From: Cololabis saira
Lineage: Eukaryota; Chordata; Actinopteri; Beloniformes; Belonidae
Length of the DNA: 64,000 bases
Direction: 5' to 3'
Assembly (NCBI RefSeq): GCF_033807715.1
Contig: NC_084597.1
Location: 9,672,843 to 9,736,842 of the forward strand
Shown here: in pieces, positions 33,609-46,304 of the stretch
How the letters are laid out: each line of letters begins with the position of its first letter
Numbering within the stretch: position 1 is the first letter of the stretch
Notes under the pieces: generated by a model
The model's input: only the letters and a program-made list of their open reading frames with translations
What the model was told of the DNA's origin: nothing
Databases searched by the model: none
Position numbers and translations under genes: made by a program

Positions 33609-33813
33609 CCTCAACAGCAGGAGGCAGAGGTGAGATGATATTGTCCCGTCTGAGCTGTGACAGGTGGTGTTTCCACATGTTTTATATCCCCAACGCTCGG
33701 AGAAAGAGGGTTAACGCGTTCACTCAGCATGTAAACAAACGCCGGTTGGGGCAGCACCGGAAGTAGCTCCCACAATTCGCGCAAAGCCTCATGGGCCGTA
33801 GGAATAAGGTGGA

Positions 33814-34262
33814 TAAAAGAAAAGTGACCACACCGAACACCGACTCCTGGCCGGCTGTTCACGAGCTGTTGACAACCAGATGAGTGACAGTGGGGACGGC
33901 CAATCACACATTAGCAGGAAACGGCAGAGCCAACCGATGAGCTCGTGGGCGGTCTGAAGGGAAACAGGCTTCTGCTTGAGCGGCCGTTTTCCGCTTGGTC
34001 CTAGTGCTTGACCTGTCTCCATTTAATATAGCGTAACATTTTTTTTTGACTGTAAAAACTGCAGGGGACCAAAACTGCCTTTTGAAAAAGTGCAGGGGAC
34101 ATGCCACCCCTGCCCCCCCCCCCCCCCCCCCGCAAATTACGTCCGAGTTTGTCATTGTTCTTGTTAAATAAAGTTAAAACAAAAAACGTTTCTACGTCAC
34201 CGTCATTGTTTGGCTGGGTTTCGCTTTAAGTGTTGCATTGTGGGAAGTTGCCCTCAACAAAC
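33814..34262 (+). promoter_or_regulatory. MTREX upstream region and 5' UTR
   Basis: The 449 bp between ISL2EU-like copy B and the MTREX start codon must contain the proximal promoter unless a distal 5' exon exists. It has a 21-bp poly-C run (about 34111-34131). AACATGGCGGAC at the start codon matches the YY1 site (AANATGGCGG) that many housekeeping genes carry there, and GTGGGAAGTTG (34241-34251) is a possible ETS-type site. No TATA box can be assigned with confidence. Confidence 0.5.
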
Positions 34263-37200
34263 ATGGCGGACGCTTTTGGAGACGGTTTGTTCAGCGTGTT
34301 TGACGAAGAGCAACAAAGTGCTGCGATCAAGAAGGCGCCCGCAGGAGTCGACACAGAAACGAGGTACGTTAATGAAGCGGTGGATTAGGATACACATGTT
34401 TAAGTGAGTATGTGTTTTTTGTCTCAGTAGCCAGAACGTGGTAACCGGTAGTGGCAACGTGGGCTCGCACACCTGGCCAATGAGCTAGCTGGGTACTATT
34501 ACTACTGATTAATTCACTTAAAACTATCCGCTTTCAGCGTGACTGTGGGACTTTTAACTGGTGGTACATCGGTACACCGGATTCCTGGCTGTCAATGAAT
34601 CGGTTTCAGTAAATCAGCCTAGTGTTGGTTCATAAAGCACTTGAGTGGTTCAGGGCCAAATACTTTCAGACCTTTTGGTTGGTTTTAAAACAGCCAGATC
34701 CCTCAGGTGGTCAGGATCAGGTCTGTTTTAGGCAGAGGTGTCAAAAGTATTCACATTCATTACTCAGGTAGAAGTATAGATACTAGAGTTTAAAAATACT
34801 CCTGTAGAAGTTGAAGTATCAACTCAAGTTTTTTACTCAAGTAAAAGTATAAAAGTACTAGTTTCAAAACTACTTAAAGTATAAAAGTAAAAGTAATGTA
34901 AGGGGGGAAAAGCCATTAAGGACAAAAGCCATTGAAAATGAATGTATCTTAGTATAATGCAAATATATTAAAGAACCATATATGTGTACTATTGAGCATT
35001 AACATGTGTTTCAGAGAGCAGGAGATATGATGACTAGTTGCCTATAAGTATTGTAATGGTGCAAAAAGTCAAACTTCAGAGGCATGTTATCATTTATCCT
35101 AACCTTTATTGGAATGTACATCCAAGTTTAGTTGCAGGAATCTGAGGGAACGGATGTAAGAACAAAACTGGACAAGAACATCTGAAACAACCACAACCAA
35201 ATTCACTCTATCCAGATGGAGCAATTTAACTGGGTAGTTTTTATTTAAAGGCCGAAATGAAATAGAGTAACAAGGCTGTTTTTAAAATGTAAGGAGTAAA
35301 AAGTACAGATAATTGCGTGAAAATGTAAGGAGTAAAAGTAAAAAGTCGTCTGAAAAATAATTACTCCAGTGAAGTATAGATAACCAAAATTTCTACTTAA
35401 GTAAGGTAACGAAGTATTTGTACTTGGTTACTTGACACCTCTGGTTTTAGGTATTTTAAACCTGCGTGCTCGTTGATGTGAGAAAGAAGACACTGAGTTA
35501 GAAATAAAGACAAACAACTTCTTTCAGTTTCAGTTTTTCTTTATTGGAGATTCAAAGTAAATTTACACACGGACCTTTTTTGTTCGGCAGAAAACACAGA
35601 CTCATAGTTTTCTACTGACAAAAATGCAAAAATTAGATAAATTAATACAATATCATCAGCTAATATTTTAAATTCAGTATTTTAAACCTGCGTTTAGCTT
35701 AAGGTTTTTCTCCCACTAGGGGAGTTTTTCCCCTGCCATTGTTTATGTAATAATTGATTGTGGATTTATGTTCTGGGTCTCTGGAAAGATCCTAGAGACA
35801 ACTTCTGTTGTAATAAACGCTATATAGATAAAACTGATACCTCCATATCATGCAGGCTTTGCCTGCGTAAGGGTGTGAGCCAGGCCATAACACCCAAATG
35901 ACTTTTGAGCCTTTTTAATCTATCTCCCAGTTCTCTGCAACTCCTGCAGAGGCTAAAATAAATGTATTCCTAATACTAAGGTTCCATGTCTTTGCTCTCT
36001 TTTTTTCTAACTATTTATACCCTACCTGTCCTGTGACCCCAAAACGAAGATGAATTGTATCCCTAAGATTCAAGTCAGCAAAAAATAAAACACCTTTAAT
36101 TGCAGTTGAGCCGGCTTTTCAGGAACTGTCATTACCTGAGCAGGAAATAGAAAGTAGATATTTCATTATATGAGAACCTGTGGCTGTTTTTGACATCATA
36201 AACTATACTTCTGCTATGTACTGATTTTTGCCAAAATGTAGTATGCCATATGCAAACGACAACAATTTCACAATCTTTAGTCTATGAAAAGTACGGAGAT
36301 GGTGTGCTGCTTCATGGAAAATATTGAGTATGCAACTGATCGGTCTAACTTGTTTATTATATACCTTCAAAACAATACAAAGTGCAAGAAACTGGTGTAA
36401 AAACAACAAAGCTTTTGGTTTCAGTGGTGTCTCCGAAATGAAGAGCATGGCCAACAAGCTAACTTCACAACCATGATTGACGAGCAAGATAAATATTCCT
36501 TCTCCCACTTCCACACGATGCAGAATTATTTGAGGTGTTATAATATAGTACCCCCTAGGGCTGGGCGATATATCGAGATTTTAATATATATCGATATATT
36601 TTCAAACGCGATATGGTACGAGACAATATCGTTTATATCGAGGGGACTTTTTTTTAAATTTTTTTTTATGATTTTGATATAGCTTATTTTGGGACAAATT
36701 TACTTGAATGTTTTATTTGAGATTTGCACAAATGTTTTGTCATTTGCACAACTGTCAACCTCAGTGGAAAAGTCTGCCTGTTACTGTCTACATTGTATAA
36801 ATTGCACAGGGTATTTTAATTTAATTGTTATGCAGGAAAGGGATATTTATTTTATTCAAGAAGCATTTTTATTCTATATATGCAGGCAGTTTATTTTTAT
36901 TTCATTTGTTTTATACATTTTGATATTGTGCAGACCTCTGTTAATAAAGGTACCTGTGTGACATTTGGCACGAGGCTTTGTATTAAAACTGACTGTTTTT
37001 TTAAGGGTTTGCCTCAGAAAAAATGAAGCTAACAGAGATGCTATGCTATAATGCTTTGGGGGAAACCCCAATTATGTCACAGAAAAAATATCGATATATA
37101 TCGAGTATCGCCATTCAGCTAGAAAATATCAAGATATGACTTTTGGTCCATATCGCCCAGCCCTAGTTTCAGTGGTGTCTCCGAAATGAAGAGCATGGCC

Positions 37201-40200
37201 AACAAGCTAACTTCACAACCATGATTGACGAGCAAGATAAATATTCCTTCTTCCACACGATGCAAAATGATTTGAGTTGTTATAATATAGTCCCCCCCCT
37301 CCCCCCCCCCCCAAAAAAAAAAGGGTTGGTAATTCAAATGTTAATTAAAAAGCTGAATGAAATCTTCCTCCTCCTGTTCTGCTCTCTGCAGCTCGCGTAG
37401 ACCTGCAATGACATCTTCTGAATATTTTTTTATGATAAGTTCACTTGACTGAGACTCCACATTTCAAAACAAAGATGTTGCATCATTGACTAGGGCTGGT
37501 ACACACTCTCCTATAATTTTTTACAGTTGCTATAGCTGCTTGCAACACTTTCAGTTAAATGTTGTTCATATGCTGTGATTTTCTGTCTTGAAGGAAAGTC
37601 GCTGGTAAAAATGACAAGAATGCAGAGTCACCTGTCCAAGTCAAGAGGGAGGCAGGTGGCGATGAAGAAGAGGTGGTTTTTCCAAAGAAACGTCGACATG
37701 AGACCCCCGCTACTGATCTAAAGTAAGACAAACTACATATTTGTGTTGCCTGAGGAGTAAATGATTCATACCCTTGTAATCTTGATTTTTATATATATTT
37801 GGCAGTTTACTGAGTACACTAGTTTAATTTAATTTCTGTTTCATGCTGCTTCACTGTCCTTCACAATGTGTTTAAACTCTTAATTTATTATTTAATTGTA
37901 GAGGTTTGTTTATTTGTTATTGTGACATTTTTTGAACCACAACAAATGGGAAATACCAAACTGCACTTTTACTGCTAATTGCACTATCCAAAATATGCAA
38001 CCTATTGTGTAATAAATCAAACAGGAAAACTTATTCAGTTTTAAATTTTGATTATGAGTAATAAGAAGAACTAAATTTTAGAACTAAAATTTCTTCATAA
38101 AACAGTCTGTAAAAGTAATCTGTAATATAACTAGACTCCTCTGAAGTATATCATGTAGTCTAAACAGCTTTTTATTTTTCTACAGTTTGCTAATTTGTGT
38201 GTTTTTGTTGTGACCAAAGTATAAGAAAAATTTTTTGGGGGTATTTTAAGTTTAAAAAAGGTATTGAAAAGTGTCATTTCACATTTTCCCACAGCCCAAA
38301 GTGATATAACTGAATGTTCAAAAGCCAAATATATTCTCTCCAATTTTCTGAAAACATAATTTACATCAGATTTCAAGCCAATTTAGATGCTAATTTATGT
38401 TTTTCCTTTTGTATCTGCAGTCTTTCAGAATTTATACCCCAAGTGAGAGTGGAGCAGGTGGACACTGTGGAGGGATGCTCCCATGAGGTAAACTGAACAA
38501 ACTTGATGTATTTGATGCAAAATTGTTCCTTATTTGAGCTCTTTGATGAAGCATTATATATTACAAATCATGTCTTTCTCTAACAGGTCGCTCTGCCTGC
38601 TGGTGAGGAGTTTAAACCGCTGAAGCCAAGAGTTGGGAAAGCAGCTAAGGTATAACGCACTGTTGATTTGAACTTTCCTCTTTTATAGCCAAGTAGTTTG
38701 TCTACTACAAAACTGACACATGGGTTTTAAAGTATTGAATTTTAATTTAATTATCAAGTGTTGGCAATAATGCATTTTTGTACAGTTTTTTTTTTTTTCA
38801 AGTACAGCATATTCATATGTCTTACTTTTCTTGCAGGACTACCCTTTTGTACTTGATCCTTTCCAGCGTGAGGCCATCTTATGCATTGAAAACAACCAAT
38901 CTGTTCTTGTGTCTGCACACACCTCTGCTGGCAAGACTGTTTGTGCTGAGTAAGTATACTCAATAAAACAGGGGTGGTTACAGGAATCTGTTTTACTTGA
39001 TTCCTACTCTTGTTTACCACTTGGACCTCCTTTACATCATTCAGTCTTTCACAACACACTTATACAGTCTTAGTGTACACACTTTTTAAGCATATGCACT
39101 CCTTTTTTTGTATAATACACATAGGGCCTGATTTACTAAAGGTTTGCGTGCATAAAAACGTGTGCAAACTTGACATCACCCGCAAACCAATGTGCAAGCT
39201 GATCTACTAACAGCGTGCAAAGAGGACTGCGCCTCTCAAATGAGCAAAACAGCACACGCTGTTCATTTAGTACTTTTGCCCTGATGAATAATCAATATGG
39301 GGCGTACCCGCCAGAAAGCGCTAAATACTGGGAGGGGAAAATGCAAATAGGTTCATTTACCACACGCAATGAGATTTACCAAGCCTGAAAGTTTTTGCGG
39401 GGATTGTGATTGCGTCTGTATTTAATACGTTCGAAAGGAAGGTGCTAATCTGCCCAGCATTACGCAGGGATGGCTGCTGTTATTGTGACAAGGAGGCGAC
39501 ATCGCCAAAATCAAAGAATACGCAGAGAGAGAGTCTTTATTCTGCTGTATGCTATTTTAAAAATGGTTGCACAAGTTTTATTAAAGGCTACTTTTTCTTT
39601 GGTTCTTCGCCTTATATCTTGCCACCTTCTTTTAACCTCATCTGCCGTTCTTTTTGTCTTACCAACTGCATTTATTCTATCGCAGGTTTTCTCCCATATT
39701 GCGTTTCTTTTGGTAATGTTTAAATTTCTTTGCTGTAGTTCATGAATGTGTTTATTTGCCTCTTCCACTAATATCTCTAACTCCAACTCGTCAAATTCCA
39801 TTTTGCGCCTGCAACTATCCTGTTTCCATCCAGACTCTCCATGGCGCAAACCGTAAGACACGCAACACCTCATTTAAATACTGAGGTTTGCACCTGTTAT
39901 CAATTGCGCACGCAATCTTAGTTGATCACCCGCAAAACACACAACAACAGCACGTGCAAACTCTTTCAGTGCACACGCAATTTAGTACTCTTTATTTAGG
40001 ATCTTAGTAAATCAGGCCCATAGAATAGAACTACATTGTCATGCAGGGGATACTTTATCATATGTACTGGGGAATCAATGGATTAAACCTCTTAACTTAG
40101 TGAACTGAAGATGAAAGCTCTACCTCCTCATTCTTAGACTTGCCCCGTTTTGCTTTTCTTCTAGGTATGCTATAGCACTGGCTCTCAGAGAGAAGCAGAG

Positions 40201-43200
40201 AGTCATCTTCACCAGCCCCATCAAGGCCCTCTCCAACCAGAAGTACAGAGAGATGTATGAAGAGTTCCAGGATGTGGGACTGATGACTGGGGACGTCACC
40301 ATCAACCCCACTGCCTCTTGCCTCGTCATGACAACAGAGGTGGGAGAGAGATCTATGTGGAGTAGCATTATCAAAGATGGTTTTGTGAAGTGTGTGGAGC
40401 TGGTTTGATTTGATTACCTTCCCCCCCACCCCCAGATCCTGAGAAGTATGCTGTACCGAGGCTCAGAAATCATGAGGGAAGTGGCGTGGGTCGTCTTTGA
40501 TGAGATCCATTACATGAGAGATTCAGGTGAGTCTACAATAATGATAATAACATCAGACAGCTTGTTGTGTAACTCGTATCGAGTGTGGTTTGACCATTGA
40601 GTTAATGTAAGAATTGGCCCTATTTTTCTTTTTGAAGAGGTAGTTTGGTCTCATTAAAGTGTAGTTTTAAGAACTGCTTTAAATCTGGTGGTGGAACATT
40701 TGTGCATGAACATTTCAACTGTTTTTGTTTAAAAAAAGAAGAAAAAAAATCAGATTTCTATGTTTTTCAGAGCGAGGTGTGGTTTGGGAGGAGACCATCA
40801 TTCTCCTTCCCGACAACGTTCATTACGTATTCCTTTCTGCCACCATCCCCAACGCCAAACAGTTTGCCGAGTGGATCTGTCATCTACATAAGCAGGTGGG
40901 ATGTTTTTCATGAGCCATGTTTTTAAGGAGTTGGGAAACATGTTGGCATTTCCTTTTTTTCAATCGGTATTATTATTAAGTTATTTATTAATAATAAATT
41001 ATTATTTACCCGGTTCCGGATAAGCGGTGGAAAATGGATGGATTATTAATAAAGTATGTTTGTCTGCAGCCATGCCATGTGGTCTACACAGAGTACCGTC
41101 CCACTCCGCTGCAACACTACATTTTTCCAGCAGGGGGCGATGGACTCCACTTGGTGGTTGATGAGAATGTAAGATTTGTCACCTTTACTCACTAGAAACT
41201 GTCAGAATTGATAAATGACATTGGTACAAACCCTGTTTTTAATGATAATTCTGTTTTTTTTTGGTAAAGATTAGCCAAAATTACTTTTTTTTTTTTTCTC
41301 TTTCTTAGTGGATCATCTTGAGTTAGTGGTTACACAATTCAAATGTTGTATTGTATATGGGTGTCTGTTGCTTTTCTCAGGGTGACTTCAGGGAAGACAA
41401 TTTCAACACAGCCATGCAAGTGCTGCGAGATGTTAAGGATAGTGGCGGCAGCAGCCAGGGCGGCAGGTGGGACCCGAGGGGACGAAAAGGAGGCACTAGA
41501 GGTCTGTGTGCAACATCTTTTTTTTTTTTTTTTTTAAATCTGTTGATTTCTTTGAAAATCAGTAATTCATTGTAATGTTCATTTTGGTGTGTTTCTGATA
41601 GGTCCATCCAGTGTTTTCAAGATAGTGAAGATGATAATGGAGAGGAACTTCCAGCCTGTTATCATTTTCAGCTTTAGCAAAAAGGAGTGTGAGGCCTACG
41701 CACTGCAGGTGGCCAAACTGGACTTCCACGGTGGTATGGACTTTTATAGAAATTCTGCTTGCAGTTGTATTTTTCTGATCTGTTCTCTTGTAACATATTC
41801 TTGGCCCGTTGCTATTCTGACATAGGCGACTGGATATAAAGCAAATCTGGTCATCTAAGTATCTGTTTGATCATCCTAGGGCTGGGCGATATGGACCAAA
41901 AGTCATATCTCGATATTTTCTAGCTGAATGGCGATACTCGATATATATCGATATTTTTTCTGTGCCATAATTGGGGTTTCCCCCAAAGCATTATAGCATA
42001 GCATCTCTGTTAGCTTCATTTTTTTCTGAGGCAAACCCTTAAAAAACCATCAGTTTTAATACAAAGCCTCGTACCAAATGTCACACAGGTTCCTTTATTA
42101 ACAGAGGTCTGCACAATATCAAAATGTATAAAACAAATGAAATAAAAATAAACTGCCTGCATATATAGAATAAAAATGCTTCTTGAATAAAATAAAACAA
42201 ATATCCCTTTCCTGCATAACAATTAAATTAAAATACCCTGTGCAATTAATACAATGTAGACAGTAACAGGCAGACTTTTCCACTGAGGTTGACAGTTGTG
42301 CAAATAACAAAACATTTGTGCAAATCTCAAATAAAACATTCAAGTCAATTTGTCACAAAATAAGCTATATCAAAATCCTAAAAAAAAAAATAAAATAAAA
42401 TGTATATATTTTTTTTAATAATCAATAAAAACGATATTGTCTCGTACCATATCGCGTTTGAAAATATATCGATATATATTAAAATCTCGATATATCGCCC
42501 AGCCCTAGATCATCCTGTAAACAACCGTTTGATTTGAATGGGTACATGTTATATTATTGGTTGGTTTAAGGCGGTGCACATATAGTAAATGGTTTATGTT
42601 CGACCCGTAAGCCAGTACCTGAAATGATGAGTGACATATATTTGGAATGAGAAGACTTATTTTTCTTTTTCTGGTAAGTTAGACTCTCTAAAACCTAGCA
42701 TTGCCAGATTCAGAATAAACCAGATCACTGGCATTTGTGTTCTGCAATGCTTAAATGATTGTTGTGGAGTTGAATCAACCATCTATTACTAGACGATAAT
42801 GCGTGAAAACATTGATTAGGGACTAAAACAACATGGATCAAAGGAGTTTTGAGTAACAACAAAATATATACATTTGCAGTGTAATGGGCATTACTAAAAT
42901 CTATTTTAGCCCAACAAGATTTAAAAATGTCATTCCAATGAGTGATTTTAATAGGGTCCCTTCAGACAAACTGAGGTAATTTTAACTTTGTATGTACAAA
43001 AAAGTGTACAGTTGAGTTTACCATCAAGTACCGTAATAGACCTCATATTGATGTAACTTGGGAATATTCCTTTACAATTGTATCAGTGTAAAAACACAGA
43101 ATTTAAATAGTTTTTAAACCTTTGATTCTTCACATCATTGGGGTTTTGTAACCTCTCAGTTCAGATGGCAAGTTTTCTTGCTGCCACATAGTAGTGATGG

Positions 43201-46200
43201 ATTATGTAATAAGTGACTTCTTATTTGCTGAAATTGAATCACCTTTATTTGAGAAATCTTCTAATTGGGTGTAGTTATCACACTGTTCAACATTAAAAAG
43301 CAGCAGCAGGGTTCCAGTTTGTGAGCAGAGTATCTGGCTCAGAGATTTAATTACCTCAATTCTTTGTGACAAATTGCGGATACAATCAGTTTCGAAATTG
43401 AACTCCAACTTAAATGCTAAATTGTTGGCAGGCTGAGCAATGAAATGGTTTGTGTCTGTACAGTTGGACCTGTTTGGCCCAGTTAAGTGGAGGAGTTGCT
43501 TCATAAAGATGTGTTCTGGTTGGCGATGATATTGGCTCTTAGACACTTGTTTCTGGCTTTTATCAGTGAAGTAAAACATAGTCATGAATTCCTATTAAGA
43601 AACATTTTCCTTCCTCATCTTGCTTTGTTTTTCCTGGATGGATGACATAATGATGAATGAGGTTTATTTTAATTCTGATATCTTCCAGCACTAAAACGTA
43701 TCACTATTGCCAAAAAAGACTCACGAAAGAATTCTGCCAAAGTTAATTCTCATTTCCAAGAATTTCCTGTTTTCTGAGAATATTCCTGTCATTTGTAAAT
43801 GTTGTCAAACCACCCTATTAACATGAGTGTTGTCAAGAAAGAATGAGCTTTCATTGCTGCATGAAAAAATGGATGAAATTGGCATTTAAAAAATGATGCA
43901 GACCAAAATTAACTGTTTATACACTTATTGTAACCAGTTTGTGTCGTGGAGCCATGTGGCTCCCTGGGTTTATTTTATTTATTTTTTGCCTGACCAGCTG
44001 CTCTCAACCCCCCTACTTCTCCTCTGTGTTTGTACTCTTCTATTTACATATACATAATCTTTTTCCATCGCTTTGAATGCTCAAAACGCTACACTTCCCT
44101 GATGACACATACTTTCTGGGCAGTGTCAATGGAATGACAGGGTTGTGCCAGAGTCAGGGGACCAGTTGGTGCCAAAAACCAAACTTATTGACCGTATCAG
44201 ACAAGTTGCAGAGGCATTTTATATGAAGACAGAGGTATGGACATGAATCTGACCTGTGATGCTGCAGCATTCAAGGAGATATCTTTTGGCAGCATTACAG
44301 ATGCGTTTGGGGGGGGTTTCCTGCTGCTGGCTGCGTCTGAGGTAGATGAAGTGTGTTAGTTTAACAGAATCCTCCAATATCAAATATTTCAGCAGTTGAT
44401 AACCAGATCCAAAGAGGATGGATCTCCTTGATTTTGTTATTTTTTTCTGGTCGTTCATTCACAGCTGGGTATTTGTGTAACTGGTGGAAGTGAAAATTGG
44501 TAATACAGTATAGGGCTGGGTATCGATTCAAATGTCAAAATCCGATTCTTAATATTCAGAATCGATTATAATGATCCGATTCGATATTGATTTGGCTTAG
44601 TGTTATTTAAAATGTTTTTTGAGCTGTTGCCTGAATTATATGACTGTAAAATAACTAGTGAAATACTAATTTCACAATAATTATTGTGAAATAAATAACT
44701 CAAACAGGCCTTTCAATATCCATTTAAAGTGCAAAAAAGAAAGAAATTGCAACAGTTCATGCAGTAAACAAATCATTTTAGCTTATCTAATTCATTCTGT
44801 CACCACGCACACATATTGCCATGAAGCACCTGGCATTTTTCAGAAGTGTCATGACAAACTGTGTGTCCGACTACTGGGATTAAAGTTAACCTGGCGAAAA
44901 TTATGAAAAAAAAAAAAATCGATCTTTAGACATAAGAATCGATTTTTAGGAATTAATATGAGAATCGATTTAGAATCGGAAAATCGTTTTTCACATTTCA
45001 CGCCCCATTCACACAGTCGGTACCTTTTTCTCGATATAACCTTTTCTCCACCCCGCTTTACTGGAAATGGATAGGTGTAACGTTTTGTTCTGTGTCTTCG
45101 CTGCTTTGGGAGGTAGTAACAGTACCATAATGAGAATGAATTGAGTGAGTAGGTTTTCCAGAAAGGCGTAACGGTGTGAGGATGCCTGCAAAGCGGATGA
45201 AATCAGTCTTACCACAGGTTCAGGTCAAACCATGGCAGTCCAACCGTGGTCTTGAGGCAAAAAAAAACAAAACACTGGATGGGTTTTCAACTCTGGTGAT
45301 TGGAGAGACAGAAGGCAGCTGTACAGGCTGTGAGTTTGTCACTAAATTTTGGGCACTGGCCACTAAGGGACCGCTTCTGCCATGCTTGGAAATCAGCTGA
45401 AGCCAAACGAGCATCCCTCTTCCAGCTGTGTAATGTTGCAAACTTTAGCAGCAGTGGGGAAGCTGAGGTTAACACAGCTGTTTGTGTTTTTTTGTTTTTT
45501 TTCTTCTCTTTTCTAATGCCGTGTTTTATTCAGCATTGACTGAATAAAGCAGTCAGTGACCAGATGCAACAGAGACTTGTTGCTGACTCTGGATGCAAAG
45601 TAGAGGAAAGGCACTGTCTTTAGATTGCAGAGCGTCATACTTTTCTGTGAAAGCAGACTCTGGGGAAGAAATGTAATTATTATTATTGCGCCTTACTGAG
45701 CTTACTGTGAATGCACAACGGGAGACGGTACTTGATTAAACGATAGAATAATCGGCCAAAATATTCGATAGCTGCAGCTAGGGATGGCGATATGGACCAA
45801 AAGTCATATCTCGATATTTTCTAGCCAAATGGCGATATTCGATATATATCGATATTTTTTTTTGCCATAATTGGGGTTTCCCCCAAAGCAATATAGCATA
45901 GCATCTCTGTTAGCTTCATTTTTTTCTGAGGCAAATCCTTAAAAAAACAGACAAATGTCACACAGGTGCCTTTTATTAACAGAGGTTTGCACAATATCAA
46001 AATGTATAAAACAAATGAAATAAAAATAAACTGCCTGCATATACAGAATAAAAATGCTTCTTGAATAAAATAAAACAAATATCCCTTTCCTGCATAACAA
46101 TTAAATTAAAATACACTTTGTAATTAATACAATGTAGACAGTAACAGGCAGACTTTTCCACTGAGGTTGACAGTTGTGCAAATAACAAAACATTTGTGCA

Positions 46201-46273
46201 AATCTCAAATAAAACATTCAAGTAAATTTTTCACAAAATAAGCTATATCAAAATCATAAAAAAAAAAAAAATA

Positions 46274-46304
<31 letters not shown>

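Larger units (their letters stand above)
30046..33813 (+). mobile_element. ISL2EU-like (PIF/Harbinger group) DNA transposon, copy B (inverted relative to copy A)
   Basis: Inverted-repeat ends TCCACCTTATTCCT / AGGAATAAGGTGGA with a TA dinucleotide on both sides (30044-30045, 33814-33815), fitting the 2-bp target duplication expected for ISL2EU-type elements. It is the reverse complement of copy A (14201-17895) along its length, including both nested hAT MITEs. The transposase remnant is on the plus strand (31628-31926) and the YqaJ-like remnant on the minus strand. Both are more damaged than in copy A. Its right end is 449 bp upstream of the MTREX start codon. Confidence 0.8.
34263..38649 (+). 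other. mtrex: MTREX exons 1-4: N-terminal region
   Basis: Exons 34263-34363, 37594-37722, 38421-38487 and 38587-38649. Exon 1 encodes [17 protein letters not shown], and exon 2 a Lys/Glu-rich linker containing PKKRRHE, which resembles a nuclear localisation signal. Exon 3 begins with the segment [20 protein letters not shown], and exon 4 ends [11 protein letters not shown]. The first two exons are the least conserved part of the protein and account for most of the length difference from human. Intron 1 (3.2 kb) carries two MITEs. Confidence 0.93.
38837..40895 (+). other. mtrex: MTREX exons 5-8: RecA1 helicase core
   Basis: Exons 38837-38949, 40165-40339, 40436-40526 and 40771-40895. They contain the Q-motif region (DPFQREAI), Walker [28 protein letters not shown], the Walker B box DEIH in [11 protein letters not shown], and LSATIPN. 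All catalytic residues expected for ATP binding and hydrolysis are present. Intron 5 contains a Harbinger-type element (39124-40019). Confidence 0.97.

Noticed and set aside
36203..36514. 103-codon minus-strand frame in MTREX intron 1
   Set aside because: Overlaps the duplicated 137-bp block; no domain recognised, and the second copy breaks the frame.
36874..37071. 65-codon frame repeated nearly unchanged at 49579-49776
   Set aside because: Both are the same segment of copies of one non-coding MITE; similarity reflects DNA copying, and other copies interrupt it.
43202..43585. 127-codon minus-strand frame in MTREX intron 11
   Set aside because: No recognisable motif and no splice or promoter context; cannot be told from chance.
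45176..45539. Two overlapping plus-strand frames in MTREX intron 11
   Set aside because: No recognisable domain; could be a decayed retrocopy but there is nothing to support it.
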